A stretch of 64,000 nucleotides of DNA from Kappaphycus alvarezii (GCA_002205965.3 NADL03000683.1:1426001-1490000); one strand, 5' to 3'; shown: positions 1-12,057, numbered from the stretch's first letter. Notes: generated by a model from the sequence alone, not told the origin. Program-made: numbers and translations.

Positions 1-1
1 A

Positions 2-591
2 TATAGCGAGGAGGTATATGATATTTACTGCAAAAAAAAGCGCCCAAGGACATTCAGAGAACCAAAGGCAATGATGCAAACCGCTGGAGCCAGGGTCATG
101 AGTTTGGACGATGGCACAAACAAGATGTCAAAGAGCGCTGAAAATGATGCCTCAAGAATAAACCTCACCGATCCCCCCGACGTGATACGCAAGAAAATTA
201 AGAAATGCAAGACAGACTCGTTTGAGGGCCTGCAATTTGACAACCCACACCGCCCAGAGTGCAATAACCTCCTTTCCATTTACCAAATTGTATCCGGGAA
301 AACGAAAGAAGAGGTACAAGCCGAATGTGCTCACATGCGATGGGGACAATTCAAGCCGCTACTCGCAGACACCGTAGCCGACCATATTGCTCCAATTCAA
401 AATCGTTACATGAGCTTATGGAAGACCGCTCATACATCGCTTCTGTCCTCAAAGAGGGCTTTGAGGTCGCTAATGAGGAAGCAGAGCGCACCATTCAAGC
501 CGTCAAACGAGACATGGGCTACATCTCCCGTCAGACCTTGGATTTTGACCAGCTCAGTATATCACTACATGAAGCCACTTTTGATTTTTGA
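2..591 (+). CDS. Tryptophanyl-tRNA synthetase, organellar/plastid type, C-terminal part (5' end outside window)
   Basis: Charges tRNA-Trp with tryptophan, probably in plastid and/or mitochondrion. The reading frame is already open at the window edge, so the N-terminal Rossmann half lies outside. Seen: the class I signature KMSKS in GARVMSLDDGTNKMSKS (about 100-150), then DPPDVIRKKIKKCKTD, FDNPHRPECNNLLSIYQIVS and WGQFKPLLAD, in the order of bacterial-type TrpRS and close in wording to plant plastid enzymes. At about 405-412 the frame must shift by one base: IQNRY is followed in the next frame by HELMEDRSYIASVLKEG and EEAERTIQAVKRDMGY, the usual C-terminal helix. One missing base in the sequence is the likely cause. 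The stop is at 589-591. It converges on the carrier gene that ends at 777. Family assignment is firm; plastid origin is inference. Confidence 0.9.
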
Positions 592-776
592 TTACCTGGT
601 CAACCTCAACATTCTCACCCTCTCTCATGTTTTTGACATGGCAACGCTCTCTCGGAATCTTCCAAAATTATTCAGAAATGGCCGTGATCGCGCACGTTAG
701 ATCGTTTCGCGTGCTTCCGCACCCACTCGGAAACCCAGTAACAATACAACCCAATTTTGTGGTATTCTAACGCGCT

Positions 777-1713
777 TCATGACAAGCCAGTATCCATTTC
801 TACTTGCCATGAAGTCTTGAGGTATCTTGACGTACGCTCGTAAACCGCAAGCGTGATGCCGCTGCCAGGTCCGACCCACAAAACCCTGGCCAATAGTCCT
901 CTCCATAGAGCAGCAATTCCTTCCTCTGCAATTATCCTTCTTATGCATTGTGTGATGTGTAGTACTTTCGGTCTGACCCTGTGCCCTGGGTCATGAAGCG
1001 CGTCTTGATTACATCGAAAGGGTTGGTTGCCGTTGCAGCAATTGCCCCCACAAACACGCCGAGTCCCGTAGCCTCCACATTACTTATTTCTCGCTTCCCA
1101 AAATGGCACTTCCAACGATCCTTACATATGGTGAACAGACTAAACTGCAACGCGTATACGGAACATCGCGCAGCATTGTGGGCCAAAACCCAGACATCAA
1201 CCCGCCTGCACCTCTGTCATGTAGATAGATCTCGCGGCATGCACTGTGGAATGATAACCCCGGGCCGGTCCCAAAGTGGCAACCTGCATCCTCTTTGCAA
1301 TCACCTCGCTGGACATAGAACGGCAATGCGCAAACCTCTCCAAACGCGCCGCTCGCCAAGTCAACAGCTGCAAGGCTATGTTCATCGTATACCCCTCTTC
1401 ACATCGTCGCTTGACAGCTTTATACCAGCAAACATGAGGGCATGTGTAGGAATAGTGCCAGCAAGTACAGCGCCGAAACCGGCGTACAAACCACGACGGA
1501 TACCTTCTTGCTGAGCAATGAGGCGAAAACCATGGAACATGGATTGGTATTTGAAAGGCGGGCCCCTTTGCACGTGCAGGCGAGATTTGACAGTGTCGAC
1601 GGATGAAGGGCTAGGTCACAGGCGAGACCGGCGGCAGCACCTGCGAGTAGGTCTGCGAAAATGGCGCGGCGTTCCGATCCCGGTCGGGGAGACAATTCGG
1701 GCTCACGACCCAT
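777..1713 (-). CDS. Mitochondrial carrier protein, S-adenosylmethionine carrier (SLC25A26/SAMC)-like
   Basis: Probable inner-membrane carrier exchanging S-adenosylmethionine for S-adenosylhomocysteine. Three carrier repeats are visible on the minus strand. Repeat 1 (about 1,660-1,590) has FADLLAGAAAGLACDLALHP followed, after a one-base frame correction near 1,596, by VDTVKSRLHVQ. Repeat 2 (about 1,350-1,260) has ALPFYVPSEVIAKRMQVA once the frame is shifted. Repeat 3 (about 1,010-980) has ATATNPFDVIKTRFMTQG. The variant signature PSEVxxKR in repeat 2 is typical of SAM carriers and is why I prefer this subfamily. The C-terminal repeat continues as ARVLWVGPG and ends near YLKTSWQVEMDTGLS. At least four frame corrections are needed between 1,713 and 777. 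The start is the Met before REPELSPRPGSERRAIFADL; an upstream extension is possible. Carrier family is certain, substrate is inferred. Confidence 0.82.
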
Positions 1714-2683
1714 TCTAGGCGAGAGACGGAAGTTGGTTTGAAATGAGCTGCGGTCTCGATACGGGCATGATGCGAGGGATGCAAAGGGATGGGTAGGGGG
1801 GTAGAGACGTTGGGTGTTGATTTGGAGGCGGAGGATTTGCCGGTTGCAAAAGGGCGTATTGAGGTTGGTCGGGAACTCGAGCCTAACTGGGGAGGTGTCG
1901 ATAAAGGTTTGAGGTGATTGGAGTTGCGACGCAGGGGGTTTAGGATATGCAAATTGAGTTGGAATAGTGACGAGAATGTGGAGGCATTTGAGTGTGTCAG
2001 CTGGTCGCCGACGTGGTATGACAAGATCGGTGAGCACTCCGTTTACGAGTCCATTGAATAAACCATTCGGATTGTGGCTATCTGTCCAACTTGTCCTGCA
2101 CCTGCACCTTGACAGGGGTCGACGAATATATGTGGACACAATCAACAGGTACAGTATGCCATGTGACACCAAACAACTAATGGATTAATGTCACTTGTTC
2201 ATGCACCATCGATATTTACAGTGGTTACTGTAATGTTAGCTTCAACTAAACAAATTTTAAATATATCGGAGAAAGTGGGATCCAATGTGTATGCACTGCT
2301 ACGATACAAGCTTGGACTGTAATTTGCCTTCAAATCCCTGTCGCACTACAGTACAGTACAGTATACAGTATAGTACAGTATAGCCGTACATTAACAACTA
2401 AATGGGACACATCCCTGTCGACCTACGTGGCTCCCGCTCAGTTACTGTAACAGGCCTCCCTGAATGGATGGTGCCAACTGCCCGGTCCCAGCCAACAGCA
2501 GCAGCTTCTGTCACGAGAGGCCCATCACCAGCCTGCCTACGATGTTCGGTCTGTCCGCCTACCCCCGGGAGGTTAGGTAGGATACACGGGACAGCCGCCG
2601 ACGAACAAAACTCGGCAGGAATGACGTGGATTTGGAGCGCACTTGAGACCGACGTTACGGACCACATGTCCCACCAATGTTCC
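1714..2683. other. Intergenic region with a TACAGTA repeat cluster
   Basis: No convincing gene. Positions 2,347-2,388 hold a dense run of GTACAGTA/TATACAGTA words, and 2,436-2,455 hold a further TTACTGTAAC palindrome. Open frames here are short and have no recognisable domain. The region lies upstream of the SAM-carrier-like gene, so promoter sequence is expected in its first few hundred bases. Confidence 0.5.
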
Positions 2684-3412
2684 TCACTGCCTTCCGTTGT
2701 CTTGTAAGTCTTGATCAACCACCCCAGTGGTGGACGGATTGGGGACCACTGGCCTTCCACCTTGCCCTTCGTTGTATGATTTTTGAATATGTCGTGAGCG
2801 TTTGGTCAGTACCATCGTCAAGTTGCTGGGGCGGACGGTAAGGGAAGTGGCGGAGGGGCTACGTCGGAAACCTTGGCAGCGGATGTTAACACGGACGCCG
2901 GCGCCGTTTTGGTGAAAAGTTGGTAGGGCCTCCCAGTTTTGGCCTTTCCTGTGCTGGGCATTTTGCGGCGAACCGCTGCCGCAGCGAGAACGTAGGGTTG
3001 TGTGGGCCGGAGAGAGGAAATTGTATCGGGGTCTGGTATCTGAGTGAAAACATTGTTCATTGTGACATGCGCCACAGGTAAGCGTCGTGATGGGGAGCAT
3101 GGAACACCGGGTGGTCCATTCGTGGACCTCGGTGTCCGCAATCATGCTGTTGCTGACGGCAGCATGGAGAAGCAGTTGGACCGCAAGAAGCCTTGGCCGC
3201 ATAAGCGGAAGGTGATGCAGCCTTCCATCCATGCGTGGTCTTTTGAGGGCGACGTTGGTTAGGAACTTACAGTAAGATGCCCGGTGCAATTTTTTTATCG
3301 AATGCAGAATCCGAGGAATGCTGCGAGTGAGAAAATCGGAAAGCGGCGGTCTTGACGCCCTAGCGATGAGAGGTTTCGAGAAGTGCTCTAAGCTCTTTCC
3401 AATTTGTTGCAC
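2684..3412 (-). CDS. Unrecognised ORF, 242 codons
   Basis: The longest uninterrupted frame between the carrier and the metallo-hydrolase, 242 codons on the minus strand. I recognise no domain. An overlapping minus-strand frame at 2,818-3,141 is rich in proline and alanine towards its end, and the plus strand also stays open for 72 codons at 3,044-3,262, so the base composition is permissive and length alone is weak evidence. CACAG followed by GTAAGC at 3,073-3,083 on the plus strand looks like a 5' splice site, so the true exon could be on the other strand. Treat as hypothetical. Confidence 0.25.
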   Translation of the reverse strand: MQQIGKSLEHFSKPLIARASRPPLSDFLTRSIPRILHSIKKLHRASYCKFLTNVALKRPRMDGRLHHLPLMRPRLLAVQLLLHAAVSNSMIADTEVHEWTTRCSMLPITTLTCGACHNEQCFHSDTRPRYNFLSPAHTTLRSRCGSGSPQNAQHRKGQNWEALPTFHQNGAGVRVNIRCQGFRRSPSATSLTVRPSNLTMVLTKRSRHIQKSYNEGQGGRPVVPNPSTTGVVDQDLQDNGRQ

Positions 3413-3862
3413 CTTTCACGTGCAATTATTGTCCAAAGCTTCCGGCAACCTGCTAAGAGACTGACCTCAGAAGTTGTTCACTAGCGTAGCGATGATCGGA
3501 TTGAATCTTTGTTTAGTTCATCGATTGTTGACCGTTTCAAGCTTCCCTGCTACGATGTGTTTCAGAAACCAATCGCCTCTACATCAGGTGATGTACAATA
3601 TACCATACTAATATGGGAGATTGGAAAAGAGACGAACGTAAAATGTTTTTATTCCAGACCCATAGAGAAGGGACCCAGTCAGCCGAAATGTACATGCACT
3701 AAAGCAGTTGCACCCCCACTGCACATCAGTGCCGATGCTCAGCATTTAGAGACAGGCACCAAGCCTCAGCAGTCGGTTTGTCAAATGCGTGCAAGTAACG
3801 AGTATCATAAGGACATAAGTAATTAGAAAACATCTGACGGTAACGTCAGAGCCCGTAAAGCT
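3413..3862. other. Intergenic, nothing recognised
   Basis: A 105-codon plus-strand frame at 3,509-3,826 has no recognisable motif and ends just before the convergent metallo-hydrolase gene. I see no RNA gene or repeat here. Confidence 0.4.
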
Positions 3863-4815
3863 TCACACATCAAGCAGTTCATGGAACCATGCCGTTAAGC
3901 AATGAGACTCGCCGAACACTGCGACCTGGCCAAGTTCACACCCATACTTCTCAATTAACTTCCTAGCACATAGCTTGCTATGATTTTCAAACACAACCTT
4001 AAATGAGAATCCAACATTTCCAAACTCAACTGCCGCCGGATCACTGACCCGTCCGAGGCCTGCGTCATTCAGCTGCTGAGGGGTGACTTCTGCCATTGCC
4101 TCATGAATGAACCGTATGGAATCTTTGGTATACTCAACATTAACTTCCATGTCTTTCCTCCGTCCCATTCGTCCGTGTCCAGCGCTAAAAAACTTCCAAT
4201 CCAATCCTAAAAGTTCCTCTTGCACACTGATATATCGTGACAGGTCATATGTAAACGCAAATGAGAGGAATGGCGCAACTCCTGGAGTGACAACATCAAC
4301 AAAGTGCAGTACGCCCGGCCCATCGCTACTGGGCAGTATGTGGCCGCTCAGGTCCTCCATTGTATGTCCACCGACTGGCATCAATTTCATCTCTAAACTC
4401 CCATCCAGATTAACTGTGCGTCCTTGCTCCGACACGAAAATGTTTACATCCGGAATTGATACATTCAACCGCCTCGTGAATTCCACTGTTTCCTTTGTTC
4501 CCCAAACATTTATAGTCATTTCTGGAAAAAGGGCCTTCATGTCTGCGTAGTACCTTCCTGCACCGCCAATGTGGTCCATGTGTCGATGACTGTACACCAT
4601 TTCTAATCTTAGAGGCTTTTCTCCCTTTAAAATCTTCAATGTAGCCAGGGTCGGCGTATAGCTATCATTGTGGAACGAAGACTCTGGAAAATCCACTACG
4701 GCCAACTTCCCTTCCTTGTACAATATTAGGTCCTGTAAATACCGTCAAAATGAGAATACACTCCTGGACGTAATTCAGCCAACGAATAGCCTCGACTCGG
4801 AACTGGACGGGCCAT
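3863..4815 (-). CDS. Metallo-beta-lactamase-fold hydrolase
   Basis: A member of the MBL superfamily, probably a zinc-dependent hydrolase. Seen: the metal-binding motif YSHRHMDHIGG (HxHxDH) at about 4,590, a later GGHTMEDLSGH that should supply the next metal ligand, FVDVVTPGVAPFL, and GHGRMGRRKD towards the C-terminus. The main frame runs from 4,723 to the stop at 3,863 (286 codons). The upstream sequence reads SRGYSLAELRPGVYSHFDGI in the adjacent frame and joins DLILYKEGKLAVVDFPESSF if one base is restored near 4,735. Together these give the expected first strands of the fold, so I extend the gene to the Met at 4,813-4,815. A short intron ending in TTTACAG at the same place is the alternative. 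Substrate is unknown; the subfamily resembles the stand-alone hydrolases rather than glyoxalase II or RNase Z. Confidence 0.78.
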
Positions 4816-7800
4816 GGAGCTCCGCGGAAAGGGTAATACATTGCAAGTGTCTCCTTTTAGACATTCCTTCACGGCTCTGCACTTTGCGTTAGTCCTGTGG
4901 AAGAGAAAACACGAGAACGATGACTACTCGTAAGAGACCATATGACGACATGGCAGATTTTGGCAGAGCAGTGACTTGTTTCAACTAGTTGAAAAACTTC
5001 TTCCTTCTTAAGTTAAGTCTGGACTTGTTCCCGCTTCAATACTCTTGTTCATGTGGGATGCGAATCGTCGCCTTCGAGAGTGCATCTTTTAAGTTGATCT
5101 GTGAGTGTTTTGAAAGGAAAATGATAGCCGCGCACTCTGGTGAATTACTACAGCTTGCTGCTCTTTCACAGGATGAATTATCCTGATGAGTTTAGGGAAC
5201 TATTGACTGACTTTCATGGCAACATGCAAACAGGTCTGTTGATCTTGAACTCATAACAGAATGAATCTTTGGAGCAGAGAACGGAGAACTACCTATGTGA
5301 GAAGGGTTTGCTTGCAAATCCCCAGGCAACGCAGAAGCGCTGTTTGTGTTCGATGGTGAGGCATGCTAACATGAAGCCTTCCTTTTAGTTTAAGACTGCA
5401 AGGCTTTCCATTAAGCACTTGCCACAGAGGAAAAAGCGTTGGTTGAACGCCACTTTAGGTCATTATGTCTGTGGTATGACGAGTACGTGGTCAATTTGAG
5501 GCACAAGTTGGTTCTTGAATTAAACAGTTTCTATGCTAAAGTTTGGCACTAGTTTGGAATCCTTGATATGCTATGACAGTACTGGACTGTAGAAATCCGC
5601 GAGCAGTATCGAATAGCAGCCATTCCTACTCCAGAACTGTACAGTACAATGATTCCCTTACCGAATGTGGTGAATGCTCTCCGGTAGCCGAAGCTAATTT
5701 TGCACAGTTTCCTATGCAAAATACAGAACGTCGCAAAATCGTTGTTCACGACCTCGATGTACTCAAAAAATTGCGATCAAGGAGATCGCATTATTCTTTT
5801 AAAAATTTTATACCTTCTTTAAAAAAATTGAAAATGGAAGTTGTCATGGAACCGTAATTGTGGAACCCATTGAGGCTATCAGTACTTAATTTCATCGAGT
5901 AGGGGAGGGAGAATTTAAACGTTCTTTTTATCGCTCGCTGTTCCAAATCAGAATGCAATACTGTGATGTCAAAACAGCTTTTGGCGTTAATTTTACTCAA
6001 AGCAAAAGCCTTACAAGGTGCGCTATCCCGAATAGATTGCACAATGAGAAAAATGTAGCTTTGGCAATTATTCTGCGGTTGCCCGGATCAACCCTGACCA
6101 ATAATCTCTTTTGGAGACCTCTCTTGCTCCTTTTTTTGTGGAAGAGCCGTAGCCAGTAGATATTACTTGGGTAACTCTGTGGATGCTCTGCAATACTCCA
6201 CTGATAGAAAACCTGAGGAACATTCCTGCACAATACCTATAGTTATGGGAGTATCAGAGCCGCATCCTATGCGGTGAATACCAAACGATGGCGATCTAGA
6301 GTAGAGGTCGGCTTTATGGGATACATTTTGCGAGCTGAGTAAAAAATGAAAGGCCTTCCTCTGCATGAAGACTCGAAGTAAGGAACCGCACAGTCCCTAC
6401 AACTCTTACATATGATTGCAAGACTGAATACCGAGGGCACTTCCCTGGATTTTCAGTGGTGAATTTATTTGATGTTGCACCGTGTCGCAAGGGTGTAAAC
6501 CAGAAGAAACATTACCATTTCTATTTCGGTTAGGATGCTGCACAGGAGTTTGATGAGATACAATCCAGTTCTGTATTAGAGAAAGCGGTAAATCTCAGCT
6601 TATGAGGGCCAAAAAAACTTATTTCGTTCAATTTCGATTTGATGTTAGAGAGTATTCATATCCGACCAAGGTGCAGCAGAGTAGTGAAGCGCTTAGTATT
6701 AAATCGATGGAGGTGCTTCAGACACTTAGACATAAGGCTTACACCTACCGAACCATCGAGAGAATATACTCAGCTGCCCTATCTTCTTCGATTTGATGAT
6801 ATTTCAGTTCAAATTAGCTCCGTGCAGAAAAAGGATTCCAGACATCCAAAATAGTCTGATAGGGTTATATACCAGAGCAACTGTATGGCTGCTACCTCTG
6901 TGGCATCGTTGTTATGGAGATTCACAGCGCGAATGTTATCGTTGTCAATATCCGATTCCTGCGGAAAAAAGTTCACTGAGAACAAATTCGGGTCCGAAAC
7001 TCGGGTCCGAACAGAAAACTGGAACTCTGAAAACCATTCCTGATGGTTGGAATCGGCCATCGGAGGGAAGCGTGAATCAATTTTGGTGCGTTGATAATAG
7101 ACTAATATATCAGGGCCAGCATTGGGAGTATAAAGTCAGTGCTCATCAAGGAATTGAGCAAGTGGCATATTGATATGCCACTTGCCCACGTTCTGTTCTC
7201 AGAGTCACCCATAAATCCCGCAGGACATCAAGACTTGCATCTCATGAAGAACGCTGTTCATTTTAATTCCGTATTGCTTGGTGCGGACGGGCTCATCATG
7301 CTCATAACACAACCTTAAAATACTAGAGATCCCATACAGAGATGCAGGATAGCGTTCCTCGCGTAATCTCGTCGAAACTGACTGTTTGCTAAAGTAATCT
7401 AACACATGCATGCTATTGTCGTTGCGCTACAGTACTGGTCTGTTGGATACTTGAGGCATGGGTCTCTAGCTAGAGAGGCCTCATCAGCAGGAATTGCCAC
7501 TTACACAACTATTCTTGCTCAAAAACTAAATATTAGGAAGTCACAAAATCGGTGAGAAAATTCCAACAGGGAATGCAAACGCAAAAATTCGTTAAATGAC
7601 ACGGGCTGACTCCTTCAATTTCGGAAGTTTTTTTATTATCATTGTCTGTGGACCTGAATGCCTGAAGAGGCCAAAAGAGTATATTCTTCTGAAGTTAAAA
7701 TGCTTCATACGGCAGCGACCGAAGCACTCATTCGGATTAGCAATGCAATTTGAAGAGCTGCCAACTACTCTTACTCTCGATTGCCATCAAACGAAAAAAC

Positions 7801-7884
7801 CTTCCCCCACCACTAGAGCTGGCCAGACATTAAGCAATGTTCAGAATTTGAGGTTGCAATCAATTAGCTTATCGAGTCTAAGGC
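4816..7884. other. AT-rich gene-poor stretch
   Basis: About 3 kb without a supportable gene. Contents noted: TACTGTAC-type words at 5,574-5,650, and a tandem pair of TCGGGTCCGAA at about 6,988-7,012. Frames are short, lack domains and are repeatedly interrupted. It looks like decayed transposon-derived or intergenic DNA. Confidence 0.4.
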
Positions 7885-8215
7885 TTGAAAATAGTGCGAT
7901 CTGGTGAGTTAGAGCTAGCAGTGATCCATCGATCGAGAACAAGACGGGGACCCCATCCATGCTCACTGAATAGTACTGGACTTTCCGCCGACTGTTCGGT
8001 AACTTCATTATTCAGTAATGGATGTTCACTATACTGTACTGTACACTGTATAGCGATCGCGATCAGTAAAACTGTACTGCACTGTGCGGTAATCATGGTC
8101 CCAGTCACCTTACGCCAGTCACGATTGGGTTATCCATCGTACGTGGCCGACGTGGACCAGCCAGTTAGATCTTAATTGTATGTAAATAGTCGGCCATTCA
8201 GTGTACACTTCAAAG
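7885..8215 (+). repeat. 3' end fragment of a reverse-transcriptase element (related to 41.5 kb)
   Basis: The stretch 8,100-8,215 on the plus strand matches, in reverse complement, 41,465-41,565. Both encode a C-terminus ending in (D/H)QPVRS or DHPVRS plus a stop, followed by a similar untranslated tail that ends in CAGTGTACACT. The open frame 7,885-8,175 ends with DVDQPVRS. Positions 8,028-8,095 inside it carry TACTGTACTGTACACTGTA-like words. I read this as a truncated dispersed copy of the element whose fragments also lie at 41-43 kb and 46.7 kb. The pair of tails can be seen directly; assignment to a retroelement is inferred from the 41-42 kb copy. Confidence 0.55.
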
Positions 8216-8297
8216 ACTCTATAATAATGAAGAATAAGCCACGGTATGTATTCTTCAACACTGTACTGTACAAATAAATTGGCACGCTGACTTCTTA

Positions 8298-8684
8298 TTG
8301 CACCCCAAAGCCGCATCCTCCTCGTCCGCCTCTCTCTCACCGCATGTGATACATGTAGCACCATCGCCTCACCTTTCGTATCCACCACACAATCCTAGGC
8401 GACAACAATCGGTGGTTGTGCTGCTGAAACCGTCCACTATGGCAAGATCTGCGACGTTGAGCGCAAGTTGGTCCGACAACCCCTCAACCTCCGCAGCGCC
8501 ACAGACCCTCCCCGAATTTTTCATTGTAGCCCATTACCTGCGACTCTACCAGGATCCCGTCAACTTCCACCACTCGCTTCCTGAATGGTTTTGTCCCTAT
8601 TGCTGCCCGCCGCTTCTATACTACTACAGGTACTGTTCGGCGGAGAATCGTAACGACAGAGTTTTATCACTTGGTCGTCTGTAG
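8298..8684 (+). CDS. Unrecognised ORF, 128 codons
   Basis: An open frame preceded by and starting in pyrimidine-rich sequence. Its residues are Ser/Pro-rich at the start, then contain QTLPEFFIVAHYLRLYQDPV and a Cys/Tyr-rich end. I do not recognise a family. It lies immediately after the repeat tail at 8.2 kb and could be part of a mobile element or a chance frame. Confidence 0.2.
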   Translation: MHPKAASSSSASLSPHVIHVAPSPHLSYPPHNPRRQQSVVVLLKPSTMARSATLSASWSDNPSTSAAPQTLPEFFIVAHYLRLYQDPVNFHHSLPEWFCPYCCPPLLYYYRYCSAENRNDRVLSLGRL

Positions 8685-11600
8685 CGATACGAATATGTCC
8701 TAACCGTGTACCCTTGTACGGCGCCGACGTGGCTTACGGTCAGCTCCTAACTGTAAGGGAAGGTTAGCCAGTGCAAACACCCAAAAATTAGCCGATACAA
8801 ATTGCAATCGCAACCGATTTCGTCAATTGAAAGCGTTATATTTGTATCTCCGTAACTTCGGCTTTGTCATCATTGTATCCTTCTACAGAGTACGAAATGT
8901 CTATAAATGCAAAGGGGCAGACGTCTATAAATGGCACTTACGTAAATAACGCCTCAGGGCGACCCGATCAAAGAATTAACGTCTAATTGAGCCCTAAAGA
9001 AGAATATGGGCCCTAACTGAAACCAATTTCATGGCAGATAGCTGTATTACAAACACTCTCAATGAAATTCGAATAGATACCCGAAACGCTATGGATAAAA
9101 GGTGCGCAAACTGACGAAAACCGAAACTTTCCAAGTAAACCTTATCTATGTAAGTATCTTCCGTTCGATCCATCTTCAACTGCAAAAGTTGGGAATTGAC
9201 TCCAAAATTTTGGCTTTAACATGTCAAGGGAGAAATTGTTCCCTGACATACAAAAGTCAAACATTGACACCGCATCACAAATGTTGCAGCATTGAGAAGC
9301 TCGCTCACTGGCTCAAGCGGTCCCCGTCAGCTGTAAAAAAGTTTTAAAGCAGACCAAAGGAGGTTGATGCAGGAAACGTCTCGAAATGCGAAGAAAGTAT
9401 TGAAAAAAATTGATAGCTTTCAAGGAGAAAAATATGCGTCAAAACGATAAGCTGCCTCTGAGTTGACTATATACCGTATAGGTCGGCTGCATGCAAGAGC
9501 TGTACTGTAAATTTAGAGCTGCTTAAGCTGCTCTAAATTTAAAGTACAAGAATATGACACAGGAGTCCATTTATGCGTTAGAAGGAATAAAACCTTTCGT
9601 GTAGATCCCCGAAAAATGATGGCAAAAGAAGACAATTTTGGCGAAAAGCAATTTTTTCGAATGAGAATAAATGTAATTGGATGAGATTGGTGGCTATTGC
9701 TCTTATCGGCATGACCTGAGAAAAGGGCATCGAATTTTCTCGGTGTTCAACGGAGAAAGGAGTCAATTTTGGTTTGAGTGGCCATTTTTTATAATGGATG
9801 TTAATTTTAATGTATTTGACGGATAATATTGACCTGGATTAATGAAACAGAGTGAAATAGAACTGAGCTAGGGGGGCCTGCGGAGGCTTACCTGTAAGAG
9901 CAGGGGAGCCGCAGATGGTTAGAAGACAGTACCAGGGAGCTAGATATTGTGAAGGTTACAGGATAAGTGAGAGTTTAGTGGTGGCTTAGTTGATACCTTT
10001 TACTAGATGGCCGAGTTCTAAATTAAGGGAACTCTAGACGTCTAGTACTAACTCTACTATAGTGATCTAGATTAAAGGGAAAATTCAGCATAATTATAGT
10101 TGAACTCACTAAACTTAGTGTAACCGAGCCCACGAGATAAAAAAGAAACAACAATGCGAAATGCCCGTGAAAATCATAGCAAATCGACATAAAACTACTG
10201 CAAAGGCATGAAAATCCTAGCCTTCACAGTAGTTGTAGCCTATGTAAACCCCTAAACGCAGTAGAGTAACAACCATAGAGCAATTTTAAACCATGGAGAA
10301 ACCATGAAAGTAGATTCAACTAAGGCCCATAAAAATGCAGAGTAGAACGCGCGACTGCGTCTTGAGTGAACACAACTTGTTGCAATTAATGTCATTGCAT
10401 TGTCAAAGAGCCACTATAGCCAATCTTTGACGAGAAACTTGGACTTTTCAACAAGACGACTCTCTTGCTTACATAATTAGATACGCTAAGGAACAATTGA
10501 AGGAAGGTACGTTGACAGTTTACAGTGAATGATGAAATCCGTAGAAATTTAATTTAAAGATGTATTTTTGGAAGTGATAGGACGGAATGTCGACAGCAAT
10601 GAGGGACAGTTGAAAAATTTTGAGTTGAATGAGGAAGTATTGAAAGTCCCTTAAAATTTGATTTCAGATTACTGTCAGTCTTAATACAGTATTTTATTTC
10701 CAGACTCTTGATATTGGTAATTGAAAAAAAATATGCCTCTAAGTATTACTATACTGTTTGTAAAAGCGTTCCGATTATTGAAGCATATATTTGTACTGTA
10801 CAGATGGCCAAGGAACGAGTATTCAGGGGCATTTTACACGAAAACCGGAAGGCGAAGCCTTTGATGAGTTGTAAATGAATCCATTTCAGAAGCATTAAAT
10901 GGCTCATTTCGCGGAAGAAAGTTATAGCTAAATGCTACCATATTTTTGAAAATTTGGAAAGAAATTTTCTTTGTAAAAAATACGATGTAAACCCTCTAAT
11001 ACTTCTTAGGATGTTGTCAACGCCTATCATTGCAATATGAAGTATTTTACCCTATTGGGCTTGGACCGGGACCACTAGCTGAACCTAATATTCCTAGCGG
11101 CCAAATATATAATTGAGTGACACTTATCCCAACTTTTGAGCTCAAGTAACGAGCTAAATTTCACTTGGTGTTTATTGTTTGGCCTTAGTGCCACTCATAG
11201 CAAACAGGTACGGAGGGCACTGGCTTCGTTACCATTGTTCGGCTTTGACTCTAGTGCCTGCTACTGCAAATTGCGTTTCAACTCTAGCGAAGATGTCTAG
11301 ACTGAAGCTATAGTAGCTACTATCCCATTCGGCCCCCGACTGCCGGCTCAGCTTAGTAGCCTGTTTCGCACTCAGGATTATACCTGTTTTGTGTGTTTGT
11401 CCTGATAGGGAGAACTTGTATCTCTTGTGCCCCTCATAGAAGGGCGAGTATCCTATTCGGTCCTGTTGCGCTGAGGACGATTATCGGCGGCTCTTTCTTA
11501 TTCGTTATCTTTCAGGAAAGAAGCGTATTTATCTCGTTCACTCCTTTTTATTTTATTTATTTTAAGGCATATCATGTGAGTTCTCACAAATCTTGAGCTA

Positions 11601-12057
11601 CTACCCTGCAGAGGGATTGAAGCGAAAGCGGCGTCGAACAAAGTGTACTGACTGACTTACCCAGTAGCGATCGTAACCTTTTCAGGTCCAACTTGATGCA
11701 TTGCGCTACAATACGTAGTGTTTATCGATAACAAAAGGGTCAATTCCAATAATTCAGATAAATAAAGTTCTATTGGCACGATTTGAGAAAAAGGAACTAA
11801 GATTTCCAAACGTCAACCAAACAGAAATATAATAATTTCTGGGAAGGCTTTTTTGCGGGAAATTGAAAACTAGAGCACCTTTGATCCATTCTAATGGACG
11901 AAAGTAAGTGAAAATGCAATAAGGAGCTGTTATCCTGGACTGTTGATAATATACCCCTTCACTGTTTGTATCAACAGGATAATCCTCCCTTTCACTCCTC
12001 CATCGTTGCAGAGAGAATTTTCACGTCACAAGTCGTTCGATTAATTCAAGGGCCTTT
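8685..12057. other. AT-rich gene-poor stretch, one long palindrome
   Basis: No supportable gene in 3.4 kb. It contains the 48-bp near-perfect palindrome at 9,501-9,548, reported separately. GC-richer patches at 9,870-9,960 and 11,040-11,370 look like remnants of repeats or LTRs, but I found no partner copy within the window. The left LTR of the Ty3-like element begins at 12,058. Confidence 0.4.
9501..9548. repeat. 48-bp near-perfect palindrome
   Basis: The left half runs TGTACT, G, TAAATTTAGAGC, T, GCTT and the right half is its reverse complement except for two mismatched pairs (positions 9,507/9,542 and 9,520/9,529). It can form a cruciform or, if transcribed, a strong hairpin. The outer arms carry the same TGTACT/AGTACA words that recur in other intergenic clusters of this window. 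Confidence 0.8.

Noticed and set aside
981..1514. 177-codon plus-strand ORF
   Set aside because: Antisense of the mitochondrial carrier repeats on the minus strand.
2341..2400. Possible CRISPR-like or telomeric repeat
   Set aside because: The repeated words are short, irregular and palindromic without spacers of constant length; not a CRISPR array or a telomere motif.
4735..4745. 3' splice site TTTACAG in the MBL-fold gene
   Set aside because: Preferred a one-base sequence error because the adjacent frame continues directly into the expected first strands of the fold without any room for an intron; not excluded.
10000..10075. tRNA-like A-box word (TGGCCGAGTT) at about 10,004
   Set aside because: No B box, no acceptor stem and no clover-leaf folding could be found downstream.
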